Below, piece after piece: positions 8,055 to 16,445 of a stretch of DNA of 29,804 nucleotides. The DNA lies in contig JAZNRE010000010.1 in assembly GCA_045590535.1 (NCBI GenBank), positions 1-29,804 on the forward strand. Direction: 5' to 3'. Every line of letters begins with the position of its first letter. The stretch's first letter is position 1. The DNA is from UMGS755 sp045590535 (lineage in GTDB: Bacteria; Bacillota; Clostridia; UBA1381; UBA9506). The position numbers were made by a program, and so were the translations under genes. The notes beneath the pieces were generated by a model. That model was not told the origin of the DNA and made no database searches. It saw only the letters and a program-made list of their open reading frames with translations.

Positions 8055-8939
8055 ATGAAGCTATCGGAGATATTCAGTCAAAAAAAACCCACTCTGTCTT
8101 TTGAGGTTTTTCCGCCCAAAACAACAGACGCATATCAAAGTGTACAATTTGCAACAGAACATATCGCAGCTTTAAATCCGGATTATATGAGTGTTACTTA
8201 TGGTGCTGGCGGCGGCACCGATGCCTTCACCGTTTCAATCGCTGCCAATCTTTTAAAAAACTATGGCGTTACGCCTCTTGCTCATTTAACATGTGTTTCA
8301 TCAACTAAAGAAAAAATCACGCAACAGCTTGCAGCATTAAAAGAAAACGGCATCGAAAACATTCTGGCTCTGCGGGGTGACTTGCCGCAAGATGCTGACC
8401 CCAACAAAAAACGGGAATTCCGATATGCTGCAGAATTAATTGAAGAAATTAAAAAATACGGTGATTTCTGCATTGGCGGTGCTTGTTACCCAGAGGGGCA
8501 TGTTGAATCGATAAACCGCGATGAAGACATTCACTATTTAAAAGAAAAAGTGGATATGGGCTGCGACTTTTTGACCACTCAAATGTTTTTTGATAACAGT
8601 GTTTTATACAGTTTTTTATATAAAATTCGCGAGGCAGGCATCACTGTGCCCGTTGTTGCGGGCATTATGCCTGTAACTAACCCAAAACAAATCAAGCGCA
8701 TTTGCGCCCTCTCCGGCACTTATCTGCCCCAGCGGTTTTTATCCATTGTTGACCGTTTTGGCGACAATCCCGCAGCCATGATGCAGGCAGGCATCGCTTA
8801 TGCAACTGACCAGATTATTGATTTGCTTGCCAACGGCGTTCATGCCATTCATGTTTATTCAATGAATAAGCCGGAGGTTGCTGCCGCCATTCAAAGCAAC
8901 TTATCAGAAATTATTCCCCGAAAGGAAAAGAATGAATGA
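8055..8939 (+). CDS. metF: Methylenetetrahydrofolate reductase
   Basis: A 294-residue FAD-dependent TIM-barrel enzyme that reduces 5,10-methylene-THF to 5-methyl-THF, the methyl donor for MetH. The catalytic Glu17 is in LSFEVFPPKT, SVTYGAGGG follows at 46-54, and LALRGD with Asp109 binds FAD and folate. MFFDNSVLYSF and AGIMPVTNPKQIKRI are also family motifs. I start at 8055 (MKLSEIF), preceded by AAGGGG; the frame extends upstream, but those residues (poly-Phe/Tyr) overlap the promoter and are not MetF-like. Its stop overlaps the next start (ATGA), indicating translational coupling. Confidence 0.93.
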   Translation: MKLSEIFSQKKPTLSFEVFPPKTTDAYQSVQFATEHIAALNPDYMSVTYGAGGGTDAFTVSIAANLLKNYGVTPLAHLTCVSSTKEKITQQLAALKENGIENILALRGDLPQDADPNKKREFRYAAELIEEIKKYGDFCIGGACYPEGHVESINRDEDIHYLKEKVDMGCDFLTTQMFFDNSVLYSFLYKIREAGITVPVVAGIMPVTNPKQIKRICALSGTYLPQRFLSIVDRFGDNPAAMMQAGIAYATDQIIDLLANGVHAIHVYSMNKPEVAAAIQSNLSEIIPRKEKNE

Positions 8940-9547
8940 TGGAAACGGTTTTTGCCGACTACAGCGAAGTTCCAATTGACCTTCACAATGTGCTTCGCTA
9001 CATGCAATGCGATGCACAAACGAAAGATGCGTCTTTACATACCCTTGCAAAAAACTGCATTGATGAAATGTATCCGCTTCTATCTTGCAAGGCTTGTTTT
9101 GAACACTTCCCCATCACAAAATTATCCGGCGGGCGACTGGATTTGGGCTATACTGTCACACAGTCAAACGCTCTTAACAAGTATTTGGCAGAGGCTCATG
9201 AAATTATTCTTTTGGCAGCAACCGTTGGCGTGGCGGTGGACCGCATCATCCAAAAATATTCGCTGCTTTCCCCTGCTCATGCCGTCACAGCACAAGCTGT
9301 GGGTACGGCGGCCGTTGAAAGCTGGTGTGACCTTTTGTGCGCACAATTCGCTGCCGACGAGGCAGAAAAAAACAACCATCTGCTCCCCCGCTTCAGCCCA
9401 GGATATGGCGATTTTCCCCTGTCGGCACAAATCGACATTTTTCGATTTTTAGACTGCAGCCGAAAAATCGGCGTTACATTGACTGACAGCCTTTTAATGA
9501 CTCCCAGCAAATCCGTTACGGCTGTTATTGGTCTTAAAAAGAAATAA
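8936..9547 (+). CDS. Methionine synthase reactivation subunit (stand-alone MetH activation domain)
   Basis: A 203-residue protein resembling the C-terminal AdoMet-binding domain of MetH, here a separate gene. RFSPGYGDFPLSAQ (~160-173) corresponds to the AdoMet-binding RxxPGY block, and SLLMTPSKSVTAVIGL near the end to the MxPxxSVSG block. The expected role is reductive remethylation of oxidised cob(II)alamin on MetH using AdoMet and an electron donor. It overlaps metF by 4 nt and precedes metH, which lacks this domain. Split activation domains occur in other Clostridia and in Thermotoga. Confidence 0.88.
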   Translation: MMETVFADYSEVPIDLHNVLRYMQCDAQTKDASLHTLAKNCIDEMYPLLSCKACFEHFPITKLSGGRLDLGYTVTQSNALNKYLAEAHEIILLAATVGVAVDRIIQKYSLLSPAHAVTAQAVGTAAVESWCDLLCAQFAADEAEKNNHLLPRFSPGYGDFPLSAQIDIFRFLDCSRKIGVTLTDSLLMTPSKSVTAVIGLKKK

Positions 9548-9584
9548 ATGACTACACATAGATTAAACTTCGGAGGAAATAAAA

Positions 9585-11984
9585 ATGCAATTACTTGAAA
9601 AACTCCACAACGGCAGATTGTTTTTTGACGGTGGCTACGGCACCAGTCTGCAGGCCTGTGGTCTTGCTCCCGGCGAATTGCCTGAATTGTGGAACATCAC
9701 ACATCCGGATGAAATCATAAACCTGCACCTTGCCTATCTTAAGGCAGGCAGCGACATCATAACCACCAATACCTTTGGTGCAAATGCATTAAAATTTAGT
9801 GGTAAAGACGGCATGCCAACTTTAGATTCCGTGGTTTCTTCCGCTATTCGCTGTGCTAAAGAGGCCGTTTCTTTATGCGGTGAAAAGGATAAATACATTG
9901 CTTTGGATATTGGTCCTTTAGGAAAACTTTTAAAGCCCCTGGGTGACCTTGCCTTTGAAGATGCCGTTTCACTGTTTGCCAAAACGATAAAACTGGGCGT
10001 ACAACATGGCGTTGACCTAATTTTAATTGAAACCATGAACGACAGCTATGAAACAAAGGCTGCCGTTTTAGCTGCAAAAGAAAATGCCGATTTACCGGTT
10101 TTTGTCACCAACGCCTATGACGAATCCGGCAAACTGATGACCGGTGCAACCCCCGAAGCCATGGTTGCTCTTTTGGAAGGCCTACAGGTGGATGCTTTAG
10201 GCATAAACTGCAGTTTGGGTCCCGAAAATATGCTTCCTGTTGTTGAAACTTTGGTGGCAAAAAGCTCCACTTCGGTTATTGTTAACCCCAACGCCGGTCT
10301 GCCGGTGATGCGGGACGGTCGCACTGTATTTGAAGTAACACCCGAAGCTTTTGCAAAGGCAATGGAAAAAATCGCCTGTACCGGTGCAACGATTTTGGGT
10401 GGTTGCTGTGGTACAACGCCGGAGCATATTCGTGCTATGCATGAAAGGGTTAAAAACCTGCCATATAAGGCGATTACAGCTAAAAATATAACCGTTGCTT
10501 CATCCTATACACAGGCGCTTTATTTAAATGAAAACCCCATTTTAATTGGTGAACGAATCAATCCCACCGGCAAGCCTTTGTTTAAGGCTGCTCTTCGCGA
10601 AAAGAATTATGATTATGTTTTGCAAGAGGCCGTAGCGCAGCAAGAGGCGGGCGCTCACATGTTGGATGTTAATGTGGGACTGCCCGAAATTGACGAATGC
10701 GCCGTGCTCCCCCACTGTGTTGCTCTCATGCAGGCAGTGACTGATTTACCCCTGCAAATTGACACAGCTGACCCGGTGGCCATGGAGGCTGCTCTGCGCA
10801 TTTATAACGGAAAACCCTTTATCAATTCTGTTAACGGAAAGAAAGAGGTTATGGACGCTGTCTTTCCGCTTGCCGCAAAATATGGCGGCGTTGTGATTGC
10901 CCTGACCCTTGACGAAAGCGGCATTCCTGAAACTGCAGATGGCAGAATGGCAATTGCTGAAAAAATCATTAAAGAAGCAGCAACTTATGGCATCGAACCT
11001 CATAATCTCATTTTTGACCCTCTGGCCATGACCATCAGTTCTGATAGCTCCTCTGCTCTTGTGACGCTGGAGTGCATAAAGCGTTTACATGCCATGGGGC
11101 TTAAAACAAGCCTTGGCGTTTCCAATGTATCTTTTGGTCTGCCTAACCGCGAAAACATCAACGCCGCCTTTTTCACCATGGCCATGCAGGCAGGCCTTTC
11201 AGCCGCTATTATGAACCCCCATGCAAAAGGTATGTTAGATGCTTATTATGCCTTTTGTGCTCTGTCTGACTTAGACCCGCAATGTACATCATACATTGCC
11301 TATGCAGCCGAACAAAAAGAGGATAAAATCTTAGCACAAGCAAAGGCAGAGCCTGCATCCTATGACCAAACGCTGCAGCGCGCCATCATAAAAGGTCTTA
11401 AAGATGAAGCCTCACTAACCGCCAAAAAGCTCCTGGAAGAAAAGGATGCCATGACGGTGATTAACGATTGCATCATCCCTGCCCTTAACATAATCGGAAC
11501 CGATTTCGAGCAGAAAAAGGCCTTTTTACCACAGCTTTTAATGAGTGCCGAGGCGGCAAAATCTGCCTTTGATGTGATAAAGGCGCAGCTGGCAAACAGC
11601 GGCAACACCAGAGTTAAGAAATTTAAAATTGTCATAGCTACTGTAGAAGGCGACATCCACGACATTGGCAAAAATATTGTGAAAACCCTTTTGGAAAACT
11701 ACGATTATCATGTTTTGGATTTAGGCAAGGATGTGCCGCCTGAAGTGATTGTTGAGGCAGCGAAAAAAGAATCTGCCGTTTTGGTAGGTTTAAGTGCCCT
11801 CATGACAACAACCGTGCCTTCAATGGCAAAAACCATTGAACTGTTAAAAGCGGAATACCCTGCCTGCAAGGTTATGGTGGGCGGCGCAGTGCTCACCCAG
11901 GAATATGCTAACATGAGTGGTGCCGACTACTACGCAAAGGACGCTATGGAAGCCGTTCGCTATGCAGAAAGCTTACATGCATGA
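9585..11984 (+). CDS. metH: Cobalamin-dependent methionine synthase lacking the activation domain
   Basis: A 799-residue three-domain enzyme methylating homocysteine from 5-methyl-THF. Residues 1-~290 are the homocysteine/zinc barrel (FFDGGYGTSLQ, TNTFGAN, ALGINCSLGP and the GGCCGTTPEH zinc ligands). Residues ~310-570 are the pterin barrel (ILIGERINPTGKPLFKAAL, DVNVGLPEID). From ~590 come the helical cap and the B12 domain with D690-I-H692-D-I-G695 as the lower-ligand motif and VGLSALMTTTVPSM. The usual ~1200-residue enzyme carries a fourth, activation domain; here that is the preceding gene. CGGAGG precedes the ATG. Cobalamin supply connects it to the riboswitch gene at the left edge. Confidence 0.95.
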   Translation: MQLLEKLHNGRLFFDGGYGTSLQACGLAPGELPELWNITHPDEIINLHLAYLKAGSDIITTNTFGANALKFSGKDGMPTLDSVVSSAIRCAKEAVSLCGEKDKYIALDIGPLGKLLKPLGDLAFEDAVSLFAKTIKLGVQHGVDLILIETMNDSYETKAAVLAAKENADLPVFVTNAYDESGKLMTGATPEAMVALLEGLQVDALGINCSLGPENMLPVVETLVAKSSTSVIVNPNAGLPVMRDGRTVFEVTPEAFAKAMEKIACTGATILGGCCGTTPEHIRAMHERVKNLPYKAITAKNITVASSYTQALYLNENPILIGERINPTGKPLFKAALREKNYDYVLQEAVAQQEAGAHMLDVNVGLPEIDECAVLPHCVALMQAVTDLPLQIDTADPVAMEAALRIYNGKPFINSVNGKKEVMDAVFPLAAKYGGVVIALTLDESGIPETADGRMAIAEKIIKEAATYGIEPHNLIFDPLAMTISSDSSSALVTLECIKRLHAMGLKTSLGVSNVSFGLPNRENINAAFFTMAMQAGLSAAIMNPHAKGMLDAYYAFCALSDLDPQCTSYIAYAAEQKEDKILAQAKAEPASYDQTLQRAIIKGLKDEASLTAKKLLEEKDAMTVINDCIIPALNIIGTDFEQKKAFLPQLLMSAEAAKSAFDVIKAQLANSGNTRVKKFKIVIATVEGDIHDIGKNIVKTLLENYDYHVLDLGKDVPPEVIVEAAKKESAVLVGLSALMTTTVPSMAKTIELLKAEYPACKVMVGGAVLTQEYANMSGADYYAKDAMEAVRYAESLHA

Positions 11985-11996
11985 AATTAAAACAAA

Positions 11997-12039
11997 AAGG
12001 GCTGTGTAAACCAAATGTTTACACAGCCCTTAATTTTTT
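11997..12039. terminator. Bidirectional terminator between metH and the phosphohexomutase
   Basis: A perfect 15-bp stem (AAGGGCTGTGTAAAC with GTTTACACAGCCCTT), 5-nt loop, with U-rich tracts on both strands, between convergent genes. Confidence 0.9.
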
Positions 12040-12043
12040 ATTT

Positions 12044-13444
12044 TTAAGCCAGGTCTAAAGCCTTTACCCAAATGTTTGTAATTTCCTTTGCCTTTTCCAT
12101 GGTTTCCATTTCACAGAAAACACGCAAAAGCGGCTCAGTGCCTGAGAAACGGGCAATAATCCATGTGCCGTCTTCAAAATATACCTTGCAGCCATCTTCA
12201 TAGCTTACATGGTCAATGGCAAGGCCAAAATCGGGCAACTCTTTTTTAACGAACAAAATCTCGGTTAATTCGTCCTTTTTCTGTTGAGAGAACTTGGTGT
12301 CAAACTCACTCATTTGCGTTTTGCCGTATTTTTCATAAATCTCATTTAAGATTTCAGAAATACGACGACCACAAACCGAAATCATTTCAACAAGCAGTGA
12401 AGAAGCAAAAATGCCGTCTTTACCCTTGATGTGACCGCGGATTGACAAACCACCGCTGGATTCGCCGCCAATCATGGCATCAGTTTCATCCATTTTGCCG
12501 GAGATAAATTTAAAGCCAACCGGCACTTCATGGCACTTCTGACCGTAATCTGCCGCAATTTTATCAAGCAAATGAGTTGTGGCGATGTTACGGACAATAT
12601 CACCGCGCCAGCCTTTATATTCATACAGATAATAGCTGAGTAATGCTAAAATTTCATTGGGATGAATGAAGGTGCCCTGGTCATCAATGATACCAATACG
12701 GTCTGCATCGCCATCTGTACCAATACCCAGGTCATAATTCTGCTCCACTACCATTTCACGAAGCTTGGAAAGGGTGTGCGCTGAAGGGGACGGCAGACGA
12801 CCACCAAACAGAGTATCATGACGGTCATTTATCAGGTCAACTTCGCAACGGGCGGTCATTAAAATGGTCTGCAAAGAGGTTTTGGAAACACCATACATGG
12901 GGTCTAACAAAATCTTTAAACCGGATTTACGAATGGCTTCCATATCAATCATATCAATGATGCTGTCTAAATACTCATTGGTGGTATTCATCAGCTTGAT
13001 ATAGCCCTTATCAACACCTTCGTTAAAATCGATACTCTTGACATCCACGCCTGCTTTAATCTGTTCCTCAAAACCGCGTGTAATGGATAAGTCAGCATCA
13101 CGGCCACCCTCTGTGAAAACCTTAATGCCGTTATATTCTGCGGGGTTGTGGCTGGCTGTAACTGCCATGCCATATTTTGTGCCAAGCATTTTAACTGTGA
13201 ACATAACTAAGGGTGTGGGGGCAATATGGTCAATAAAATGTACGGTTATGCCGTTGCCGGCAAAAACTTCAGCGGCCCATTTAGACGCCATATCAGAGAG
13301 GAATCGTCTGTCATAACCAATAACAATTCCCTTGGTATCGCCCTTCATATTATCGCTGATTGCCTGGGCTAAAAGCCGAACATTTTCACGAATGAATTCA
13401 TCACCAATGATGGCACGCCAGCCACCTGTTCCAAATTTAATCAT
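12044..13444 (-). CDS. Alpha-D-phosphohexomutase (phosphoglucomutase/phosphomannomutase family)
   Basis: A 466-residue, four-domain cytoplasmic mutase interconverting hexose 1- and 6-phosphates. The phosphoserine loop is TASHNP with Ser98, the metal site GTDGDADR near 240, the sugar-specificity loop GGESSGG near 325, and the phosphate-binding loop RFSGTEPLLRVF near the C-terminus. GESSG is shared by PGM and PMM enzymes, so the preferred sugar is not decided. It is monocistronic with its own promoter 110 nt upstream, AAAGGA as ribosome site, and ends at the bidirectional terminator. Confidence 0.92.
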   Translation of the reverse strand: MIKFGTGGWRAIIGDEFIRENVRLLAQAISDNMKGDTKGIVIGYDRRFLSDMASKWAAEVFAGNGITVHFIDHIAPTPLVMFTVKMLGTKYGMAVTASHNPAEYNGIKVFTEGGRDADLSITRGFEEQIKAGVDVKSIDFNEGVDKGYIKLMNTTNEYLDSIIDMIDMEAIRKSGLKILLDPMYGVSKTSLQTILMTARCEVDLINDRHDTLFGGRLPSPSAHTLSKLREMVVEQNYDLGIGTDGDADRIGIIDDQGTFIHPNEILALLSYYLYEYKGWRGDIVRNIATTHLLDKIAADYGQKCHEVPVGFKFISGKMDETDAMIGGESSGGLSIRGHIKGKDGIFASSLLVEMISVCGRRISEILNEIYEKYGKTQMSEFDTKFSQQKKDELTEILFVKKELPDFGLAIDHVSYEDGCKVYFEDGTWIIARFSGTEPLLRVFCEMETMEKAKEITNIWVKALDLA

Positions 13445-13560
13445 TGTTGCTTGTCCTTTCTATGTATGATTTGAATGGAATTTAATGTTTTGCTCTCACA
13501 GAGCATTAAGCAGCGTGTTGTTTTCATAACAGCCAACACTTTTCCAAGTTAAACATAAAT

Positions 13561-13589
13561 ATTTTAACACAAATAGAATATATTGTCAA
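13561..13589 (-). promoter_or_regulatory. Sigma-A promoter of the phosphohexomutase gene
   Basis: Minus strand TTGACA (13584-13589), 17-bp spacer, TAAAAT (13561-13566). Confidence 0.78.
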
Positions 13590-13609
13590 TATCAATAGGA
13601 TATAATACC

Positions 13610-13638
13610 TTGACAATTATTTAAATTCTTTTTATAAA
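13610..13638 (+). promoter_or_regulatory. Sigma-A promoter of the CBM9-like gene
   Basis: TTGACA (13610-13615), 17-bp spacer, TATAAA (13633-13638). It predicts a leader of about 135 nt. Confidence 0.68.
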
Positions 13639-13781
13639 TTTCTTTACAAATTTAAAAATTCTATTTATAATAATATTTAGAAGTTATGCAAGCTGAATTT
13701 GCTGAATCTATCTTATTTCAATAATATATCAACAGATATAACATTGTCAACCTATGCAAAACTATATAAAGGAGAATCCTC

Positions 13782-14399
13782 ATGAAAACATATACCGTAA
13801 AAAAAGTACAGGCACCTGTGACAGAACAAAGCTTTGCGCAAGCTGAAGTTGCTCATGTAGATTATTCACCCACCTGGGCGCCTTGCGTTTGCCCCTATCA
13901 CATGGAAGCTCGTGTTATCTATACTGATGAAGCACTTTATGTTAATTTAAAAACCGATAAAGATTTACTGTTTGCTCATCAAAACCTGCGGGATACTCCG
14001 GTTTGCACAGACAGTTGCATGGAGTTTTTCATTGCACCGGATGAAAATGACGACCATTATTTAAATTTTGAAATAAATCCTTTGGGCACTTTATATGTTT
14101 CACATGCGTTAAACCGCAATGAAATTAAATTTCTCCCTGATGATGAATCTATTTTTGATATAAAAAGCGTTATCATAAAGGATGAATGGCAGCTTTCTTA
14201 TAAAATTCCTTTTAGTTTTTTACTTAAATATTTCAAAAAAATTGGTCCAAAAATGCGTGGAAACTTCTACAAGTGTGGCGAACATGCTCACATCCCTCAT
14301 TATGCAACATGGAGTCCTGTAACCTGCGCAAATCCTGATTTTCACAGACCTGATTTTTTTGGCACACTTTCTTTTGAAAAGGAAATTCCGTGCATGTAA
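13782..14399 (+). CDS. Carbohydrate-binding family 9-like protein
   Basis: A 205-residue beta-sandwich protein. The block TDSCMEFFIAPDENDDHYLNFEINPLGT (about residues 77-104, quoted in two parts: TDSCMEFFIAP and HYLNFEINPLGT) is typical of the CBM9-like domain of sugar-binding and cellobiohydrolase-associated proteins. WQLSYKIPFSFL and a C-terminal FHRPDFFGTLSFE complete the fold. There is no signal peptide, so it should stay in the cytoplasm, unlike most CBM9 modules. AAGGAG precedes the ATG. Ligand and role are unknown. The SLH gene follows about 105 nt downstream, with no clear terminator between them. Confidence 0.72.
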   Translation: MKTYTVKKVQAPVTEQSFAQAEVAHVDYSPTWAPCVCPYHMEARVIYTDEALYVNLKTDKDLLFAHQNLRDTPVCTDSCMEFFIAPDENDDHYLNFEINPLGTLYVSHALNRNEIKFLPDDESIFDIKSVIIKDEWQLSYKIPFSFLLKYFKKIGPKMRGNFYKCGEHAHIPHYATWSPVTCANPDFHRPDFFGTLSFEKEIPCM

Positions 14400-14456
14400 C
14401 CGCATTTTATCCATTTGTGGCTAAAACTTAAATACATAGAAATGTGATCTTACACA

Positions 14457-14504
14457 AAACTAACCATATAACAAAAATTTTGATTGTTATATGGAGGTTA
14501 GTTT
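14457..14504 (+). promoter_or_regulatory. Long hairpin burying the Shine-Dalgarno of the SLH gene
   Basis: The left arm AAACTAACCATATAACAA (14457-14474) pairs fully with the right arm (14484-14504) apart from a 3-nt bulge. The right arm contains GGAGG (14493-14497) and ends on the base before the ATG. Loop: AAATTTTGA. All of the ribosome site is inside an 18-bp stem, so initiation should need melting or a helper factor. Structure not energy-folded. Confidence 0.72.
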
Positions 14505-15641
14505 ATGAAAAAAACAAAAATTGCAACCTTTTTGGTCGTTTTCTATGTTGTAACAAGCCAGCTTGTGCCAGCTTGGGCAGAACGGATTAACGACCCACTG
14601 GTTGCAAATGATTTTACAAAGGAAACCCCTTTAAATACCACATTAAATTTCACCATAAACGATTTTAAAGACAGTGTTAATCCCCCACCGAACAGTGCCT
14701 TTGATGCAGTTACTTTCAAGCAATTACCTGAAACAAATTCAGGAACTCTGCGCATCGGAACAGAGCCGGTTAAATACGATGTGCGCATTGAAATAGCCCG
14801 GCTTGACCAGTTAAATTTTGTACCGGCCAAAGACTATGAGGGTGAAGCCATTTTCACCTGGGATGCCCATTATGGCACCCAAACATCACCCTATCCCTCT
14901 GCTGTCACTATTAAAATCGGCACGGGCACTTTTCAGCCGACAGAACCAACCCCAACGCCCGAGGCAACCGAATCACCTAAACCCACAGAAAGTACCACCC
15001 CCACTCCTCCTCCGGAAAACACACAAAAGCCTTTGCAATATGAGGATATGTTAGAACACTGGGGTGCCTACTCGGCCGGTATGCTGGGGGCTGAAGGCAT
15101 TATTGTAGGCGAAGAAATTGGCGGTCACTTTTATTTTTATCCTGACAAAATTTTAACCCGCATGGATTTTATCACATTAGCCTGCAGCGTCTTTCACATT
15201 AAAACAAAAGACAGCACGGCTGACAATCCCTTTGCTGACAGTGACATCCCCAATTATATGCTCCGCCAGGCCATTGCCGCCTATGAAGCCGGATTGATTT
15301 CAGGCAAAGAGAAAGGCGGACGCCTCTATGTTGACCCTTATGAACGCTTAACCAGGGCTGAAGCCATTAAAATTTTGGATAACGGGCTCAAAATTGAGAA
15401 CCCAGCCACAGAGCCTTTATCCTTTGCTGATTCAAACGATATACCCTCATGGGCCACTCAAGCTGTGATGAATATGGAGGCCTATGGCATTGTGAAGGGC
15501 TATGAAGATAACACCTTCCGACCCTATGCGCAAATTACAAAAGCACAGGCCGGGGAACTGCTCTATCAGGTTTATAAATTCAGAGAAAAAATGCGAAAAA
15601 CAAAAAGTGTTTTTAACACAGTTTTTTACGGCGAGATATAA
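14505..15641 (+). CDS. Secreted S-layer-homology (SLH) protein with cadherin/Ig-like domain
   Basis: A 378-residue exported protein. Residues 1-25 are a signal peptide ending AWA. Residues ~30-140 form a cadherin-like/tandem Ig module (NDPLVANDFTKETPLNTTL, LNFVPAKDYEGEAIFTW). A Thr/Pro-rich linker spans ~145-180. Three SLH repeats occupy ~185-365, with the TRAE-type positions LTRMDF, LTRAEA and ITKAQA; these normally anchor the protein to pyruvylated secondary wall polymer. The short size suggests a surface adaptor, not an enzyme. Translation is probably controlled by the hairpin directly upstream. Confidence 0.88.
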   Translation: MKKTKIATFLVVFYVVTSQLVPAWAERINDPLVANDFTKETPLNTTLNFTINDFKDSVNPPPNSAFDAVTFKQLPETNSGTLRIGTEPVKYDVRIEIARLDQLNFVPAKDYEGEAIFTWDAHYGTQTSPYPSAVTIKIGTGTFQPTEPTPTPEATESPKPTESTTPTPPPENTQKPLQYEDMLEHWGAYSAGMLGAEGIIVGEEIGGHFYFYPDKILTRMDFITLACSVFHIKTKDSTADNPFADSDIPNYMLRQAIAAYEAGLISGKEKGGRLYVDPYERLTRAEAIKILDNGLKIENPATEPLSFADSNDIPSWATQAVMNMEAYGIVKGYEDNTFRPYAQITKAQAGELLYQVYKFREKMRKTKSVFNTVFYGEI

Positions 15642-15650
15642 AAACCATCA

Positions 15651-15678
15651 GCAGGCCGACGGGTGTCCGTCGGCCTGC
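15651..15678 (+). other. GC-rich intercistronic hairpin without U-tract
   Basis: A perfect 12-bp stem (GCAGGCCGACGG with CCGTCGGCCTGC) and a GTGT loop lie between the SLH and SDR genes. No U-run follows on the plus strand, so it is not a standard terminator; it may protect or process the mRNA, or reduce readthrough. Confidence 0.6.
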
Positions 15679-15701
15679 AACACAGAAAGGATGCAACACT
15701 T

Positions 15702-16433
15702 ATGAAAACGGTTTTAATAACCGGTGCTTCACGGGGCATCGGTGCGGCTTGTGCCAAACGCTTCGCCCGGGAGGGTTACGCTGTTATGGTGCATTATCAT
15801 CAGAATAAAGAAGCCGCCCAAAAGGTTTTTGACGACATTATTGCTTCAGGCGGATGTGCGGACATGATTTGTGCGGATATTGCCGATAGCTCACAGGCAG
15901 AGACCATGGTACATAAAACCGAAGAGCGTTTTGGCGGCATTGATGTTTTAATTAACAATGCCGGCATTTCGATGTCAAAAATGTTCTGCGATACAACTCC
16001 CGGCGACTGGGAACGGATTTTTGCCATAAACACCTTTGGCATGGCACATGTAACCCGTGCAGCTCTGCCTTATATGGTTCATGAAAAACAAGGCAAAATT
16101 GTGAACATTTCTTCTATTTGGGGCATTGCCGGTGCCTCTTGTGAAGTGGCCTATTCTGCCTCAAAAGCGGCTGTTATCGGCTACACCAAGGCCCTGGCAA
16201 AAGAGCTGGGACCTTCGGGTATTTTGGTTAACTGTGTGGCGCCAGGCGTGATTGACACCGACATGAACGCAAACCTTGACGAAGAAACCATCGCCGCATT
16301 AAAAGAAGAAACCCCATTGGGTAAAATCGGCACCCCCGAAGACATTGCAGAGATTGTCTTTTCGTTGGCGGCCGATAGCAATCAGTTCATTACGGGTCAG
16401 GTCATTAGTCCCAACGGAGGAATTTTAATTTAA
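15702..16433 (+). CDS. Short-chain dehydrogenase, FabG-like, probable YmfI-type EF-P 5-aminopentanone reductase
   Basis: A 243-residue NADPH-dependent classical SDR. The nucleotide loop is TGASRGIG (7-14), the NNAG motif is at 85-88, and the catalytic set is Ser137/138, Tyr151 and Lys155 in AYSASKAA. The stretch NISSIWGIAGASCEVAYSAS and the ALAKELGPSGILVN block resemble the YmfI group, which reduces 5-aminopentanone on EF-P, more than fatty-acid FabG; no fatty-acid genes are nearby. I start at 15702 (MKTVLITG), with AGAAAGG upstream; a longer frame would run through the hairpin. It is followed 12 nt later by the creatininase-family gene. Confidence 0.85.
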   Translation: MKTVLITGASRGIGAACAKRFAREGYAVMVHYHQNKEAAQKVFDDIIASGGCADMICADIADSSQAETMVHKTEERFGGIDVLINNAGISMSKMFCDTTPGDWERIFAINTFGMAHVTRAALPYMVHEKQGKIVNISSIWGIAGASCEVAYSASKAAVIGYTKALAKELGPSGILVNCVAPGVIDTDMNANLDEETIAALKEETPLGKIGTPEDIAEIVFSLAADSNQFITGQVISPNGGILI

Positions 16434-16445
16434 TCGAGAGGAAAA

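Larger units (their letters stand above)
13445..13781. promoter_or_regulatory. Divergent intergenic region with two back-to-back promoters
   Basis: This 337-bp AT-rich gap has no credible gene. It holds the mutase promoter and a promoter for the CBM9-like gene, whose -35 boxes are only about 20 bp apart. The mutase leader (about 110 nt) contains a small GCTCT/AGAGC hairpin near 13495-13507. The remaining ~140 nt before 13782 show no recognisable element. Confidence 0.6.
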
